Notes under the pieces: model-generated
The model's database searches: none
What the model saw: the letters and a program-made list of their open reading frames with translations, nothing else
Told to the model about the DNA's origin: nothing
Origin: Hyphomicrobiales bacterium
GTDB lineage: Bacteria; Pseudomonadota; Alphaproteobacteria; Rhizobiales; Methyloligellaceae
Direction: 5' to 3'
DNA length: 64,000 bases
Assembly: GCA_021775525.1 (NCBI GenBank)
Contig: JAJFHQ010000027.1
Coordinates: 1-64,000, forward strand
Shown: piece by piece, positions 35,379-45,069 of the stretch
How the letters are laid out: each line of letters begins with the position of its first letter
Position numbering within the stretch: position 1 is the stretch's first letter
Translations under genes and position numbers: made by a program

Positions 35379-36392
35379 GTGCAATCCCGAACTCACATTG
35401 TGGCTGCCCTATGCCTAGGGCTAATGCTCACCCTGACAAGTCCGGCAAAAGCTGGTGCGTGTGAAATCAACCGGCCGGTGCGTATTGCCGGCCTCGATTG
35501 GGATTCCAACCGCTTCCACGCCGCTGTCACCGCATTCATTCTTGAACATGGCTATGGATGCAAAACGGAAACTCTCCCTGGAACCACTATTCCGCTCCTC
35601 ACCGGGCTTGGTCGGGGTGATCTCGATATCATGATGGAGGTCTGGAAGAACCAGCTTACCGAAGCTTGGGAAAAGGCGGAAAAATCGGGGCGCGTCCAAA
35701 CACTGGGCATCAATTTTCCCGATGCGGTCCAGGGCTGGTTCGTGCCCCGTTATCTTGTGGAGGGCGAAAATGCACTCGCCAGTGGATTGCGCAAGGTTGC
35801 CGATCTGCCCCGTTTCAAGACACTGTTTCGCGACCCCGAAGAGCCCGGAAAAGGCCGTTTCTACAATTGCAAGCTGGGTTGGGACTGTGAAACCGTCAAC
35901 ACTAAGAAACTCAAAGCCTACGGCCTGAACGAACATTATGTAAATTTTCGCACAGGCAGCGGCGCGGCGCTTTCAGCGGCCATCGCATCCGCCTACAAAC
36001 GAAAGAAACCAATCCTCTACTATTACTGGGGACCCACATGGGTGATGGCAAAATATGACGCTGTGCAGCTTGAGGAACCGGAATATGACGCGCTAATCTG
36101 GGCCCGCCTGAAAGCGACTGACACCCCTCAAAATGCAACCGCCTACCCTGTTGCAGAAGTCTTCACAGCCGCGAATACAGCATTCATCAAGAAAGCACCG
36201 AAGATAGCTGCCTTCATAAAAAAATACCGGACCTCCAGCGAGATCATCAGCAAGGCCTTGCTTCACTTAAGGGAAAACCAGTCGCGGGGAGAGAACGGCG
36301 CAGCCCGCCAGTTCCTTCGCACCCATAGCGCACTGTGGTCAACCTGGGTGCCAGGCGATGTGGCGGCGCGCGTCCGCGCAGCATTAAAGTGA
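35379..36392 (+). CDS. Glycine betaine-type ABC transporter substrate-binding protein
   Basis: A 337-residue periplasmic binding protein of the ProX/OpuAC family. GTG 35379 is the only start that keeps the signal peptide (MQSRTHIVAALCLGLMLTL) intact. The ligand-binding features are DWDSNRFHAAV, the LDIMMEVWKNQL loop, and the aromatic LYYYWGPTWVMAKY stretch that forms the cation-pi cage for quaternary ammonium compounds. It heads a three-gene operon with a permease and an ATPase. Choline or another betaine is possible as ligand. Confidence 0.88.
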   Translation: MQSRTHIVAALCLGLMLTLTSPAKAGACEINRPVRIAGLDWDSNRFHAAVTAFILEHGYGCKTETLPGTTIPLLTGLGRGDLDIMMEVWKNQLTEAWEKAEKSGRVQTLGINFPDAVQGWFVPRYLVEGENALASGLRKVADLPRFKTLFRDPEEPGKGRFYNCKLGWDCETVNTKKLKAYGLNEHYVNFRTGSGAALSAAIASAYKRKKPILYYYWGPTWVMAKYDAVQLEEPEYDALIWARLKATDTPQNATAYPVAEVFTAANTAFIKKAPKIAAFIKKYRTSSEIISKALLHLRENQSRGENGAARQFLRTHSALWSTWVPGDVAARVRAALK

Positions 36393-36446
36393 CGGGGCCA
36401 CTCGTCACCCGCCGCTCACATATCACCAATCGATAGGGGTACTTCC

Positions 36447-37307
36447 ATGTTTCCAGATCAGTTTCGCATACCGCTCGGTCAATGGATCAATTTTGCTATC
36501 GACTGGCTGGTGGAAAACCACGGTGAAGCCTTCGAGGCTGTCGGCAACGCTCTGCTGAAGGTCCTTGTGGTGCTGGAACAAGGATTGCGCGGGGCGCCCT
36601 GGTGGCTCGTGATCGCCGCTATTGGCGTGCTCGCCTTCCACGCCACACGGCGCGTATTTGTAGCACTTGCACTCATGGCGGCACTGTTCGCCGTCGGCAT
36701 GCTTGGGTTGTGGGATCTGGCCATGCAGACCCTCTCGCTCATGCTCGCGGCCATTGCGCTCGGTATCGTGATCGGTCTGCCGGTGGGTATCGCCATGGCG
36801 CAGAGTGACCGGTTGCGCGCCATCATCCTTCCGCTGCTGGATGTGATGCAAACCATGCCGAGTTTTGTCTATCTCATCCCCGCCCTCATGCTGTTTGGTC
36901 TGGGCAAAGTCCCGGCCCTGCTCGCCACCGTGATTTACGCGGCGCCTCCCCTCATTCGCCTGACCGACCTGGGTATTCGTCTGGTGGACCGGGAAATCGT
37001 CGAGGCATCGGAATCATTCGGCGCAAACACCCGTCAAAAGCTCCTCGGCATTCAATTACCACTGGCGTTGCCAAACATCATGCAGGGCGTCAACCAGATG
37101 ACCATGATGGCGTTGGCCATGGTGGTGATCGCCTCCATGATCGGTGCGCGGGGGCTTGGCGAGGAGGTGCTGCTCGGCATACAACGGCTCGACTTCGGGC
37201 GCGGAGCTGAGGCTGGCTTGTCCATCGTCGCCTTGGCGATCATCTTCGATCGCATCACACAAGCCTATGGCCGTACACAGGACTATACCCGCCGGGCGGC
37301 AGGCTGA
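36447..37307 (+). CDS. Glycine betaine/proline ABC transporter permease
   Basis: A 286-residue membrane permease of the ProW/OpuAB type with about six to seven transmembrane helices. The EAA-like loop reads DREIVEASESFGANTRQKLLGIQLPLA (quoted only as a location, residues about 183-209), after MQTMPSFVYLIPALMLFGLG. It lies 54 bp after the binding-protein gene and 1 bp before the ATPase gene, which shows one operon. Uptake of betaine-like osmoprotectants is the expected job. Confidence 0.9.
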   Translation: MFPDQFRIPLGQWINFAIDWLVENHGEAFEAVGNALLKVLVVLEQGLRGAPWWLVIAAIGVLAFHATRRVFVALALMAALFAVGMLGLWDLAMQTLSLMLAAIALGIVIGLPVGIAMAQSDRLRAIILPLLDVMQTMPSFVYLIPALMLFGLGKVPALLATVIYAAPPLIRLTDLGIRLVDREIVEASESFGANTRQKLLGIQLPLALPNIMQGVNQMTMMALAMVVIASMIGARGLGEEVLLGIQRLDFGRGAEAGLSIVALAIIFDRITQAYGRTQDYTRRAAG

Positions 37308-37308
37308 C

Positions 37309-38115
37309 ATGGCTAAAATTTCCTTCCAATCTGTCACCAAAATCTTTTGCAAGGTGCCGGAACACGCTCTCAGCCTGCTTGAAAACGGTGCGGATAAAGA
37401 GGATATCCGGACAAAAACCGGATGCACCTTGGCACTCGATAATGTTTCGCTTGATGTGCCGGAGGGGCGCATTTTTGCCGTCATGGGTCTGTCGGGTTCG
37501 GGAAAATCCACGCTCCTTCGCCTGGTCAATCGCCTGATCGAGCCAACTTCCGGCGATGTCCTGATTGATGGGCGTTCGGTGCTGGAACTGGGTCCATCTG
37601 CATTGTTGCGCCTGCGCCGGGGCCAGATCTCGATGGTGTTTCAAAGTTTCGCGCTGTTTCCCCACAAGAGCGTTGAAGACAACGTGGCCTATGGGCTCGC
37701 GCTTGGTGATCTGCCGCGCAAAGACGCGCGCGCGCAAGCACAGCGCTGGATAGAGACGGTTGGCCTAGGGGGTTATGACCAGGCCTTTCCATATGAGCTT
37801 TCGGGGGGCATGCAGCAGCGGGTGGGGCTTGCAAGGGCACTCGCCACCAACCCGGATATTCTGCTCATGGACGAGCCGTTCAGCGCTCTCGATCCTTTAA
37901 TCCGAAAAGAGATGCAGGATCACCTCTTGCAGCTTCAAGGAGATTTGAAGAAAACGATACTTTTCATCACCCATGATCTTGGAGAAGCGATACGTCTGGG
38001 CGACAGGATCGCGATTATAAAAGACGGCCAGGTGATGCAGGCCGGGACACCGCAGAATATCCTCAAAAAACCGGCAAGTGACCACGTAAGGGCCTTTGTC
38101 GGCACATTGAGGTAA
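37309..38115 (+). CDS. Glycine betaine/proline ABC transporter ATP-binding protein
   Basis: A 268-residue ATPase of the ProV/OpuAA type, started at ATG 37309, one base after the permease stop; the frame upstream overlaps the permease and is not used. Walker A is GLSGSGKST, the signature is LSGGMQQR, Walker B is ILLMDEPFSALD, and the H-loop is FITHDL. It has no C-terminal CBS pair as ProV does, and ends shortly after the ABC domain with HVRAFVGTLR, so osmotic gating by CBS domains is missing. Confidence 0.92.
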   Translation: MAKISFQSVTKIFCKVPEHALSLLENGADKEDIRTKTGCTLALDNVSLDVPEGRIFAVMGLSGSGKSTLLRLVNRLIEPTSGDVLIDGRSVLELGPSALLRLRRGQISMVFQSFALFPHKSVEDNVAYGLALGDLPRKDARAQAQRWIETVGLGGYDQAFPYELSGGMQQRVGLARALATNPDILLMDEPFSALDPLIRKEMQDHLLQLQGDLKKTILFITHDLGEAIRLGDRIAIIKDGQVMQAGTPQNILKKPASDHVRAFVGTLR

Positions 38116-38297
38116 TTTACCGGTATCCATTGCGTCAAAAACGGACGTTTTCCGCAAAAATTAAACTTGAATTTAGGACTTTCACCCGAGACTCGAGCGT
38201 GTACGGGTTTGGTCCGGGCTGATGGCACCAAGGCTATGGCAATGGCCTGCCCGTGTTTGAGTAGAAGTGTCGGGCAAAGTTGAAACACGTTGTGAGA

Positions 38298-39881
38298 ATG
38301 AGTACGGGATCGAACCCTGCCCAGTTGAGTGACGCTGAACAGGCCGCTGGACCTGCCAGGCTGACCGCGCGTAGCGTTCAGGACGCTCGCGAACGGCTGA
38401 CATACAAATCAGATACACGGCCTGAATTCGACTATGAATTGCTGCTCATGTTCGTCAAGAACGAGTTGAGCGCATCTCTTGCCATCCCACTCCTTGCCGT
38501 TATCGTCGCCCTCGCCTCGATGTTCTGGGCGCCAGCAAACGAATTGATCCTGTGGTTGTCGACGGTTTTGGTGTCGAAAGGCATTTTGCTGGCGCTCTGC
38601 CGGGAATTCACCAAGCGTCCGCGCGGCCAGGTGAATATCCTGCAATGGCGCTCCAAACTCATGGCGGCCGAATTTCTGTATGGCGTCACCTGGGCGGGCG
38701 TCGCCTTTATAAGCATCGGCAGCAACGATCATTCGGCGCATATGTTCCTGTTTGCCTGCATGACAGTCGTCATTGCAATGCGGATGATGTTTGCATCAAC
38801 GGTCATGCCAATTGTCTATGCCGGCACAATCCCGATGACGGTTGCGCTTGTGCTGCGTTTTGCACTCCTTGATACGCCATTCTACTGGGCCATGGCGGCG
38901 ATGGCTGTCGGTGTACATATCTATTTCGTTTTCCTCATGAAGGGTCTGAATACGACCGTGCTGACCATGCTGGAATACCGCGCGGAAAAGGAACTGCTGA
39001 TCACCGAGCTGGAGCAATCCAAGTCGATTTCCGACGAGGCTCGACGCCGCGCGGAATCCGCCAATATCGCGAAATCACGCTTCCTGGCGACCATGAGCCA
39101 TGAATTACGAACACCGCTTAATGCCGTGCTCGGCTTCTCAGAGGTGATGAAGGCGGAAATCCTGGGGCCGCACTCCGTCCCTACCTACAAGGAATACGCC
39201 AAGGACATTCACGAAAGCGGCCAGCATTTGCTCAACCTGATCAATGAAATCCTTGATTTGTCGCGCATTGAAGCCGGGCGCTACGAACTTCAGGAAGAAG
39301 CTGTCACGCTTGCCGATGTGGTGGAGGATTGCAACCGCCTGCAAAAATTGAGAGCAGAGAAGAAAGGCCTCAATATAATCCAGAATTTCCAGGAAGGCCT
39401 ACCGCAGATATGGGCTGATGAGCGGGCCATCCGGCAGGTTTGCCTTAACCTTCTCTCGAACGCGATCAAGTTTACCCCTTCGGACGGCACTATTTCACTG
39501 ACTATCGGCACAACGGAAACTGGCGGACAATATCTCAGCGTCAATGACACGGGCCCCGGCATCCCTGAAGAAGAAATCCCACGCGTGCTGAAAAGTTTTG
39601 GCCAGGGATCTCTTGCCCACGAAACCGCAGAAGGTGGCACAGGCCTCGGGCTGCCTATTGTCATGGGTCTTGTCGAGTTACATGGTGGTACATTCGATAT
39701 CAAGAGCAAGCTGCGCCAAGGCACACTGGTAACGATTACATTGCCGCGCGAGCGGGTGATGCAGGCCCTGCCACGTCTGAGCGAGCCGGGGGAAGCACAG
39801 CCGGAGGAACATACCGCTGAGGGTCAGGGCGCATGGCGCGAGCGCCATAACACTCGCCATGCACAACGCAACATCGCGTAA
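38298..39881 (+). CDS. Membrane histidine kinase with a six-helix sensor (DivJ/PdhS-like)
   Basis: A 527-residue kinase. Residues about 50-210 hold five to six transmembrane helices; a short coiled coil leads to HisKA with phospho-acceptor His in TMSHELRTPLNAVLGFSEV, then HESGQHLLNLINEILDLSRIEAGR, and an HATPase domain with NLLSNAIKFTP, NDTGPGI and GTGLGL. The HisKA type is that of the PleC/DivJ/PdhS group that controls cell-cycle regulator DivK in alphaproteobacteria. ATG 38298 is chosen over TTG 38280; neither has a strong ribosome-binding sequence. Confidence 0.85.
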   Translation: MSTGSNPAQLSDAEQAAGPARLTARSVQDARERLTYKSDTRPEFDYELLLMFVKNELSASLAIPLLAVIVALASMFWAPANELILWLSTVLVSKGILLALCREFTKRPRGQVNILQWRSKLMAAEFLYGVTWAGVAFISIGSNDHSAHMFLFACMTVVIAMRMMFASTVMPIVYAGTIPMTVALVLRFALLDTPFYWAMAAMAVGVHIYFVFLMKGLNTTVLTMLEYRAEKELLITELEQSKSISDEARRRAESANIAKSRFLATMSHELRTPLNAVLGFSEVMKAEILGPHSVPTYKEYAKDIHESGQHLLNLINEILDLSRIEAGRYELQEEAVTLADVVEDCNRLQKLRAEKKGLNIIQNFQEGLPQIWADERAIRQVCLNLLSNAIKFTPSDGTISLTIGTTETGGQYLSVNDTGPGIPEEEIPRVLKSFGQGSLAHETAEGGTGLGLPIVMGLVELHGGTFDIKSKLRQGTLVTITLPRERVMQALPRLSEPGEAQPEEHTAEGQGAWRERHNTRHAQRNIA

Positions 39882-40000
39882 AAATCAGCCCTGCACACAA
39901 ATCCTGGTCAGAGCATTTGTTTTGTCGGCATGAACTTCTTAAATAACATCTATGCCGCACAGATCCCCAACAGCGGATTTTGCCATGGAGTAAAGCTGAT

Positions 40001-40705
40001 ATGAGCGCATGGATAGGGCTGGGAATGCTGGTGGTTGCGGGTATCGCACTGATTATCAGCCACGATTCCGGATCGATTGCCGGATTTGACAATGCTGATT
40101 TTGCCGGGATTGTCGCCGCCCTCGCCTTGCTTATTTTTCTCGGTATTCCAATGCTGAGAAGCTATCGCGGAGGGTTCAGCGGCGCTGTCCGGGACGCTGT
40201 TTTCTGGGGCTTGCTGGCCCTTGGCCTCGTTGCCGGTTACAGCTACCGCGATCAAGTGAAGCCCATCGCATTGCGCATCGCCGGTGAACTCCTGCCGGGC
40301 ACGCCAATCCAGCTTGAATCCAGTGATGCGAAATCCATCACAGTGCGCATTCGCAAGCAGGCAGATGGACAATTTATGGCCCAGACCATTGCCAATGGCG
40401 CGAAAATCGACATGGTCGTCGATACGGGTGCGTCAACCATCTTTCTGAATCAATCAGATGCCGCTCTGGCAGGCATCAAGCTCGAGGGTTTGCGTTACTC
40501 AATTCCAGTTCAGACGGCGAATGGAAGGTCCTTTGCCGCGCGGGTACGCCTGAAAAATGTGTCTGTTGGACCACTCAGTATTAATAACGTTGATGCGCTC
40601 ATCGCCAAGCAGGGCGCATTGCGAGAAAGCCTGCTTGGTATGAGTTTTTTAAACCGTTTACGTTCTTATGAGTTCTCTGGAGATTTTCTGACCTTGCGAA
40701 GCTAG
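40001..40705 (+). CDS. Membrane-anchored retropepsin-like aspartic protease (TIGR02281 type)
   Basis: A 234-residue protein. ATG 40001 follows GGAG. Three hydrophobic helices at about 4-20, 35-52 and 65-83 precede a single-domain aspartic protease of clan AA. The active-site motif is VVDTGASTIFLNQ at about 145, and LLGMSFLNRL gives the second hydrophobic-Gly motif. Retropepsin-like enzymes of this size act as dimers. The catalytic domain should lie on the periplasmic side. It is followed by a paralogue. Confidence 0.85.
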   Translation: MSAWIGLGMLVVAGIALIISHDSGSIAGFDNADFAGIVAALALLIFLGIPMLRSYRGGFSGAVRDAVFWGLLALGLVAGYSYRDQVKPIALRIAGELLPGTPIQLESSDAKSITVRIRKQADGQFMAQTIANGAKIDMVVDTGASTIFLNQSDAALAGIKLEGLRYSIPVQTANGRSFAARVRLKNVSVGPLSINNVDALIAKQGALRESLLGMSFLNRLRSYEFSGDFLTLRS

Positions 40706-40768
40706 TGTCTGACCGGACCTGCGGGTTCATCAAAACACGTGAAGGTCAACTCCTGGGGTTCAGTGACG

Positions 40769-41341
40769 ATGACGTATAGTTCCGGCGTAAAACATTTCAT
40801 ACGAGAAGCCGCATTGTGGGTGGCCGTAGCTCTTATTGGCTTCTCAGGGGTTTATTATTTCGATGATTTACGCGGTTTTGCGTCGCAGACAATCGCCACC
40901 GCCGTGTCAAGTCCGGAGACAATCGTTAGTACCCCTGCCCCGACGCCGCATCAAAACACGTCGGGATTTGAACGCTCGGTGACGCTCAACGCCAGCCGCA
41001 ATGGCCATTTCTTCGCCCGCGCTTATATCAATGGCCGGCCAATCGCCGTCATGGTCGATACGGGTGCGACCCAGATTGCCCTTACATATGAAGATGCAGA
41101 ACGTCTGGGTCTGAGACCGCACACGAGTGATTTCACTCAAACAACACGCACCGCAAATGGAATTGGTCACTCGGCGCCTGTTGACTTGGACAGTGTTCGC
41201 ATTGGTGACGTGGAAGTTTCAGATTTGCGGGGCTCTATTTCCGAACCGGGCAAGCTTCACATCACATTGCTGGGCATGGAATTTATTCGCAAGCTGGAGC
41301 GCTTTGAATTGCGCGGACGCGAACTCGTGCTTGTCGAATAA
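40769..41341 (+). CDS. Second membrane-anchored retropepsin-like aspartic protease
   Basis: A 190-residue paralogue of the gene before it, with one N-terminal helix (REAALWVAVALIGFSGVYYF), a spacer, and a clan AA domain with active-site MVDTGATQIALTYEDAERLGL (residues about 105-125) and LLGMEFIRKLERFEL. ATG 40769 is preferred to GTG 40739, without strong support. Tandem pairs of this family suggest that they may work as a pair or as heterodimers, but no such partner is proven. It lies 63 bp after the first gene. Confidence 0.83.
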   Translation: MTYSSGVKHFIREAALWVAVALIGFSGVYYFDDLRGFASQTIATAVSSPETIVSTPAPTPHQNTSGFERSVTLNASRNGHFFARAYINGRPIAVMVDTGATQIALTYEDAERLGLRPHTSDFTQTTRTANGIGHSAPVDLDSVRIGDVEVSDLRGSISEPGKLHITLLGMEFIRKLERFELRGRELVLVE

Positions 41342-41425
41342 CTGATCGCGTATGCGAACCAGCGATTGTTGGCTTGGGCCAGTTCAGCTATCTAGTCACC
41401 TTAATCCGACACCGAGGCCAAGCTG

Positions 41426-42925
41426 ATGTTTCCCAAACCGCGGACCGACCTGACTCCGAATACGCTCGAGTACGAGCAGTTCCCCTTTATCAAGCCAACC
41501 GGCTTTCGCGAATATGACGCGCGCTGGATTTACCCCGATGAACTCAATCTCATGGGGCTGCAGGCCATCGGCATGGGGCTGGCGGAATTGTTTCGCAGGC
41601 GCGGCGTGCCGCTCCGGATCGTAACCGGACATGATTTCCGCTCATACTCCGCCTCGATCAAGCAGTCACTCATTTCCGGTATGCTGGCTGGTGGCTTGGA
41701 AGTTCACGACATCGGCCTGGCACTTTCGCCAACCGCATACTTCGCCCAGTTCGAGTTGGATGTGAAAGGTGTTGCCATGGTCACCGCAAGCCATAATGAC
41801 AATGGCTGGACCGGAATCAAGATGGGGCTGGACCGCCCCCTCACCTTCGGGCCGGACGATATCGGCGAGCTCAAAGAGATCGTGCTTTCAGGAACCTCCC
41901 AGTCAACGGGCGGCGGACGATACAAATTCCATCCTGAAATACGTGACCGCTATATCGAGGATTTGTGTGACCGCCCTAAACTCAGTCGCAAGCTAAAGGT
42001 TGTTGCAGCATGCGGGAACGGCACGGCAGGCGCGTTTGCGCCCCAGGTTCTGGCAGCTGCGGGTTGCGAGGTGGTGCCGCTCAATTGCGATCTGGACCAC
42101 TCCTTCCCGAACTACAATCCCAATCCTGAAGACATGAAAATGCTGGAAGCAATCCGAGATGCGGTTCTCTTAACGGGGGCTGATGTCGGTTTTGCGTTTG
42201 ACGGGGATGGGGACCGCTGCGGTGTGGTTGATAATGAAGGAACGCCAATCTTCGCCGACAAGGTTGGTGTCATGCTGGCCCGCGACCTCTCGGCGCAGCA
42301 TAAGAACGCCAAATTCGTTGCCGATTTAAAATCTACCGGACTGTTCCTGACTGATCCCGTTCTCAAGGCCAACGGTGCTACATGTGAATATTGGAAAACC
42401 GGCCACTCCTACATGAAGCGCTATTCTCACGAGACCGGCGCTCTGGTGGGTTTCGAAAAGTCCGGCCATTTCTTTTTTAATCCGCCATTGGGCCGCGGCT
42501 ATGACGACGGTCTGGTCTCGGCGCTGGCCATCTGTGACATGCTCGAGCGAAGCCCTGGCAAGTCCATGTCGGACATGCTGCGTGACCTGCCACAGACATG
42601 GCAATCACCCACAATGTCTCCACACTGCGCGGACGAGATCAAATATGAAGTGATTGAGCGCGCCGTAAACCATTTCTCTGACATAGCATCGCAGGGCAAA
42701 ACACTTGCAAACCAGCCCATAAGCGATGTGATCACGGTCAATGGCATTCGCATCGTACTGGAAGATGGCACCTGGGGTCTGCTCCGCGCCTCTTCCAACA
42801 AACCGGAACTTGTTGTCGTTGTCGAGAGCCCCACATCGGAAGAAAATATGCGGGCCATCTTTGCAGAGATCGACGGCTATCTCTCAGACCAGCCTGAAGT
42901 TGGAGACTATAATCAGAAGATATAA
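41426..42925 (+). CDS. Phosphomannomutase/phosphoglucomutase
   Basis: A 499-residue alpha-D-phosphohexomutase of the AlgC/ManB type. The phosphoserine is Ser122 in VTASHNDNGWTG; the metal loop is DGDGDR at 259-264; the sugar-binding loop reads GFEKSGHFF and the phosphate-binding C-terminal loop RASSNKPELVV. It interconverts hexose 6- and 1-phosphates for envelope polysaccharide or glycolipid. It starts at ATG 41426 and appears to be monocistronic. Confidence 0.92.
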   Translation: MFPKPRTDLTPNTLEYEQFPFIKPTGFREYDARWIYPDELNLMGLQAIGMGLAELFRRRGVPLRIVTGHDFRSYSASIKQSLISGMLAGGLEVHDIGLALSPTAYFAQFELDVKGVAMVTASHNDNGWTGIKMGLDRPLTFGPDDIGELKEIVLSGTSQSTGGGRYKFHPEIRDRYIEDLCDRPKLSRKLKVVAACGNGTAGAFAPQVLAAAGCEVVPLNCDLDHSFPNYNPNPEDMKMLEAIRDAVLLTGADVGFAFDGDGDRCGVVDNEGTPIFADKVGVMLARDLSAQHKNAKFVADLKSTGLFLTDPVLKANGATCEYWKTGHSYMKRYSHETGALVGFEKSGHFFFNPPLGRGYDDGLVSALAICDMLERSPGKSMSDMLRDLPQTWQSPTMSPHCADEIKYEVIERAVNHFSDIASQGKTLANQPISDVITVNGIRIVLEDGTWGLLRASSNKPELVVVVESPTSEENMRAIFAEIDGYLSDQPEVGDYNQKI

Positions 42926-43225
42926 GACTACTGAATTGCCGCTTCTGTAGTAGGCGAAGCCGCTCGGCGCACATATTTTTCAAATGCTCAGATGCGGGCG
43001 ACAACCGTCTTGCCGGCGTCGATGACCACCTGACCACCATCCGCACACGCCGAAGCTGTCATAGCCATATAATTTTCACAGTTTACCAGTGGGCCGGGAA
43101 ATGCCCAGTCCACCTCTCCCACGCTTTCCTGCCCCGCTGAATCGCAACCAATTATGAAAATTTGGTACAACTCACCCCCTTGATTGCCCTAATCTCTGAC
43201 CTGTTGGTCAAATACGGAATTCACA
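42926..43225. other. Intergenic region without a clear gene
   Basis: About 300 bp between the phosphohexomutase and DUF2062 genes. A minus-strand frame of 60 codons (42988-43170) starts only at TTG, although GGGGG stands before it, and its product matches nothing I know. CTACT and AGTAG near 42929-42953 could pair loosely after the mutase stop, without a T-tract. I see no convincing terminator or promoter. Confidence 0.4.
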
Positions 43226-43831
43226 ATGAACAGGCCAAGGAAATACGGTCTCCTCGAACGCGTGAGACGCATTGTACGTTATCGCCTGCATATCCCGATG
43301 CTGCGCAATACCCAGCCGCCATCGCATGTGGCGCGTGGTGTGATGATTGGTATGATTTGGGCAATGACGCCATTTTTCGGTATTCACATGGGTCTTGTCT
43401 TTGCGACCTGGCTGGTGTCCCGGTGGCTGTTCGGATGGAATTTCTGCCTTGTGAACGGGCTTGCCTGGACCTGGACAACAAATATCTTCACCGTCATCCC
43501 CGCCTTCTACCTGTTTTATCTCACCGGCCAGACGCTACTGGGAAATTTTTCCGATCCACTGGGGTATGACAACTTCAAATCGGTTATGATGACGGCCGAA
43601 CAAGACGCCGTTGAACATCCGAGCCACCTGGGAGCCCAGTTGAGCAATCTGTGGGAAGCTTTCGGCATCCCGCTATTCACCGGTTCTGCTGTCTGGGCCG
43701 CCATCGCTGGATGTATCTCCTACTGGTTGAGCCTGGGTTTCGTGACCCGCTACAGGCAACACCGCGCCAACAAAATGTCCGCTGCCAAGAAAAAACCTGC
43801 ATTGAGCAAACGAACCAAGCACCGGATCTAA
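43226..43831 (+). CDS. DUF2062 domain membrane protein
   Basis: A 201-residue protein with a basic N-terminus and about three transmembrane helices. It shows the DUF2062 features PPSHVARGVMIGMIWAMTPF, GIHMGLVFATW and WNFCLVNGLAWTWTTN. The function of the family is not established. The stop overlaps the convergent MFS gene by 4 bp. Confidence 0.85.
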   Translation: MNRPRKYGLLERVRRIVRYRLHIPMLRNTQPPSHVARGVMIGMIWAMTPFFGIHMGLVFATWLVSRWLFGWNFCLVNGLAWTWTTNIFTVIPAFYLFYLTGQTLLGNFSDPLGYDNFKSVMMTAEQDAVEHPSHLGAQLSNLWEAFGIPLFTGSAVWAAIAGCISYWLSLGFVTRYRQHRANKMSAAKKKPALSKRTKHRI

Positions 43832-45009
43832 GCCCCCTTTAAAGACCCCCTTAAAAGCAGACTCATCGGTAATGGCACCAAGGTTATGCAGGCCAATGTC
43901 AGCATCACCGGGGTTAATCCGAACCGGTCGCCTATCAATCCAAATGCGATTGGCGCACAGATCATTGCTGCGTTGGCCACGGAATAAATCAGAGCGAAGC
44001 CGCGCGACTGGCGGTCATCGTGTACGAGATCGCCCACGGTTCCATATGAGATAGAGGACGAGCCCTGCAAGGCCGCACCAAGCACCGGCAGCAGAAAAAA
44101 TGCCGTCAGTGTGGGGGCAACAAGCACGGCAATTATTCCCAACGCAGTCAGGCATTCCACTAGCGCCAGTGAGCGAATAACACCGAACCGGCCAGCAAGA
44201 AATCCGCATCCAACTTTTCCAAACACACCGCCGGCTAAGGTCAACACAACGGCGAAAGCGGCAAGACTGGTCGGAACCTCTTTCTCGATCATCAGGAATG
44301 CGAGGAAGGTCAGGAAGCCGCCTTGCACCACTGTGTCCACAAAGACAATCGCCGCCAGCGCTGAAAACGCAGTGCGATCGCGCAAACCCCAGTCCAGCGT
44401 CCTTGAAGACTTCATGTGATGCGTTGAATTTGAGGGGCGCCCTCCAACTTCCAGGCGCGTAAAAATGGCAAACAGGAGCAGGGCTGCAAATAGCGCCACT
44501 GCGCCAAATCCCAGCGTTACGCCTTGCCATGAGACTCCCACACCGATCGAGAGAGTAAACAGCGCGGCAAACGCCAATTTACCGGCATCACCAGCCGAAT
44601 TATAGGCGCCAAGCGCCGCGCGCCTCTCGGAACCGTTGAACGCAGTACTGATAACCGAAGAGGACAATGCGTGCTGAAATGCGGCCCCGAAACCTGCCAC
44701 GAAAAGGCTCAACAGGATCAGTTGGTAGGAATTAGATACCGAAAGGCAGAGATAACCCAGCCCCGCACATAACAGGCCAAAGCTGAGCAGCGTACGCTCA
44801 CCGATGCGCTCCGACAGCATTCCGGAGGGGAGTTCGAACAGTGTCATTGCGCTGCTGTTGGCGGCCCTGATGATGCCGACCTGCGAATAAGTCAAACCGT
44901 AGGATTGGGCCAGCAACGGCAGGAGGACATACACAAGACTGGTGAGCCCGTCCTGAAGGCCGTGTGCCCCGCAGCAGGTCGCGAGGGTGATATTGCGTCG
45001 CTTGAGCAA
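43828..45009 (-). CDS. MFS transporter
   Basis: A 393-residue major facilitator protein with about 12 hydrophobic helices. The loop between helices 2 and 3 reads LPSGMLSERIGERTLL, and a similar loop in the second half is AGRFGVIRSL. The start GLTSLVYVLLPLLAQSYGLT resembles fosmidomycin-resistance-type (Fsr) exporters, but the substrate is not clear. It lies 60 bp downstream of the TauE/SafE gene on the same strand. Confidence 0.88.
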   Translation of the reverse strand: MLKRRNITLATCCGAHGLQDGLTSLVYVLLPLLAQSYGLTYSQVGIIRAANSSAMTLFELPSGMLSERIGERTLLSFGLLCAGLGYLCLSVSNSYQLILLSLFVAGFGAAFQHALSSSVISTAFNGSERRAALGAYNSAGDAGKLAFAALFTLSIGVGVSWQGVTLGFGAVALFAALLLFAIFTRLEVGGRPSNSTHHMKSSRTLDWGLRDRTAFSALAAIVFVDTVVQGGFLTFLAFLMIEKEVPTSLAAFAVVLTLAGGVFGKVGCGFLAGRFGVIRSLALVECLTALGIIAVLVAPTLTAFFLLPVLGAALQGSSSISYGTVGDLVHDDRQSRGFALIYSVANAAMICAPIAFGLIGDRFGLTPVMLTLACITLVPLPMSLLLRGSLKGA

Positions 45010-45069
45010 TTGGCTCCGCTTTTCTGGTCGCTACATTTCCGTTTCAGCGCGACCTTATCGCATATTGAG

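Noticed and set aside
42988-43170. 60-codon minus-strand frame after the phosphohexomutase gene
   Set aside because: It starts only with TTG and has a stop just upstream. GGGGG stands before it, but no family or conservation could be judged, so it is not listed as a gene.
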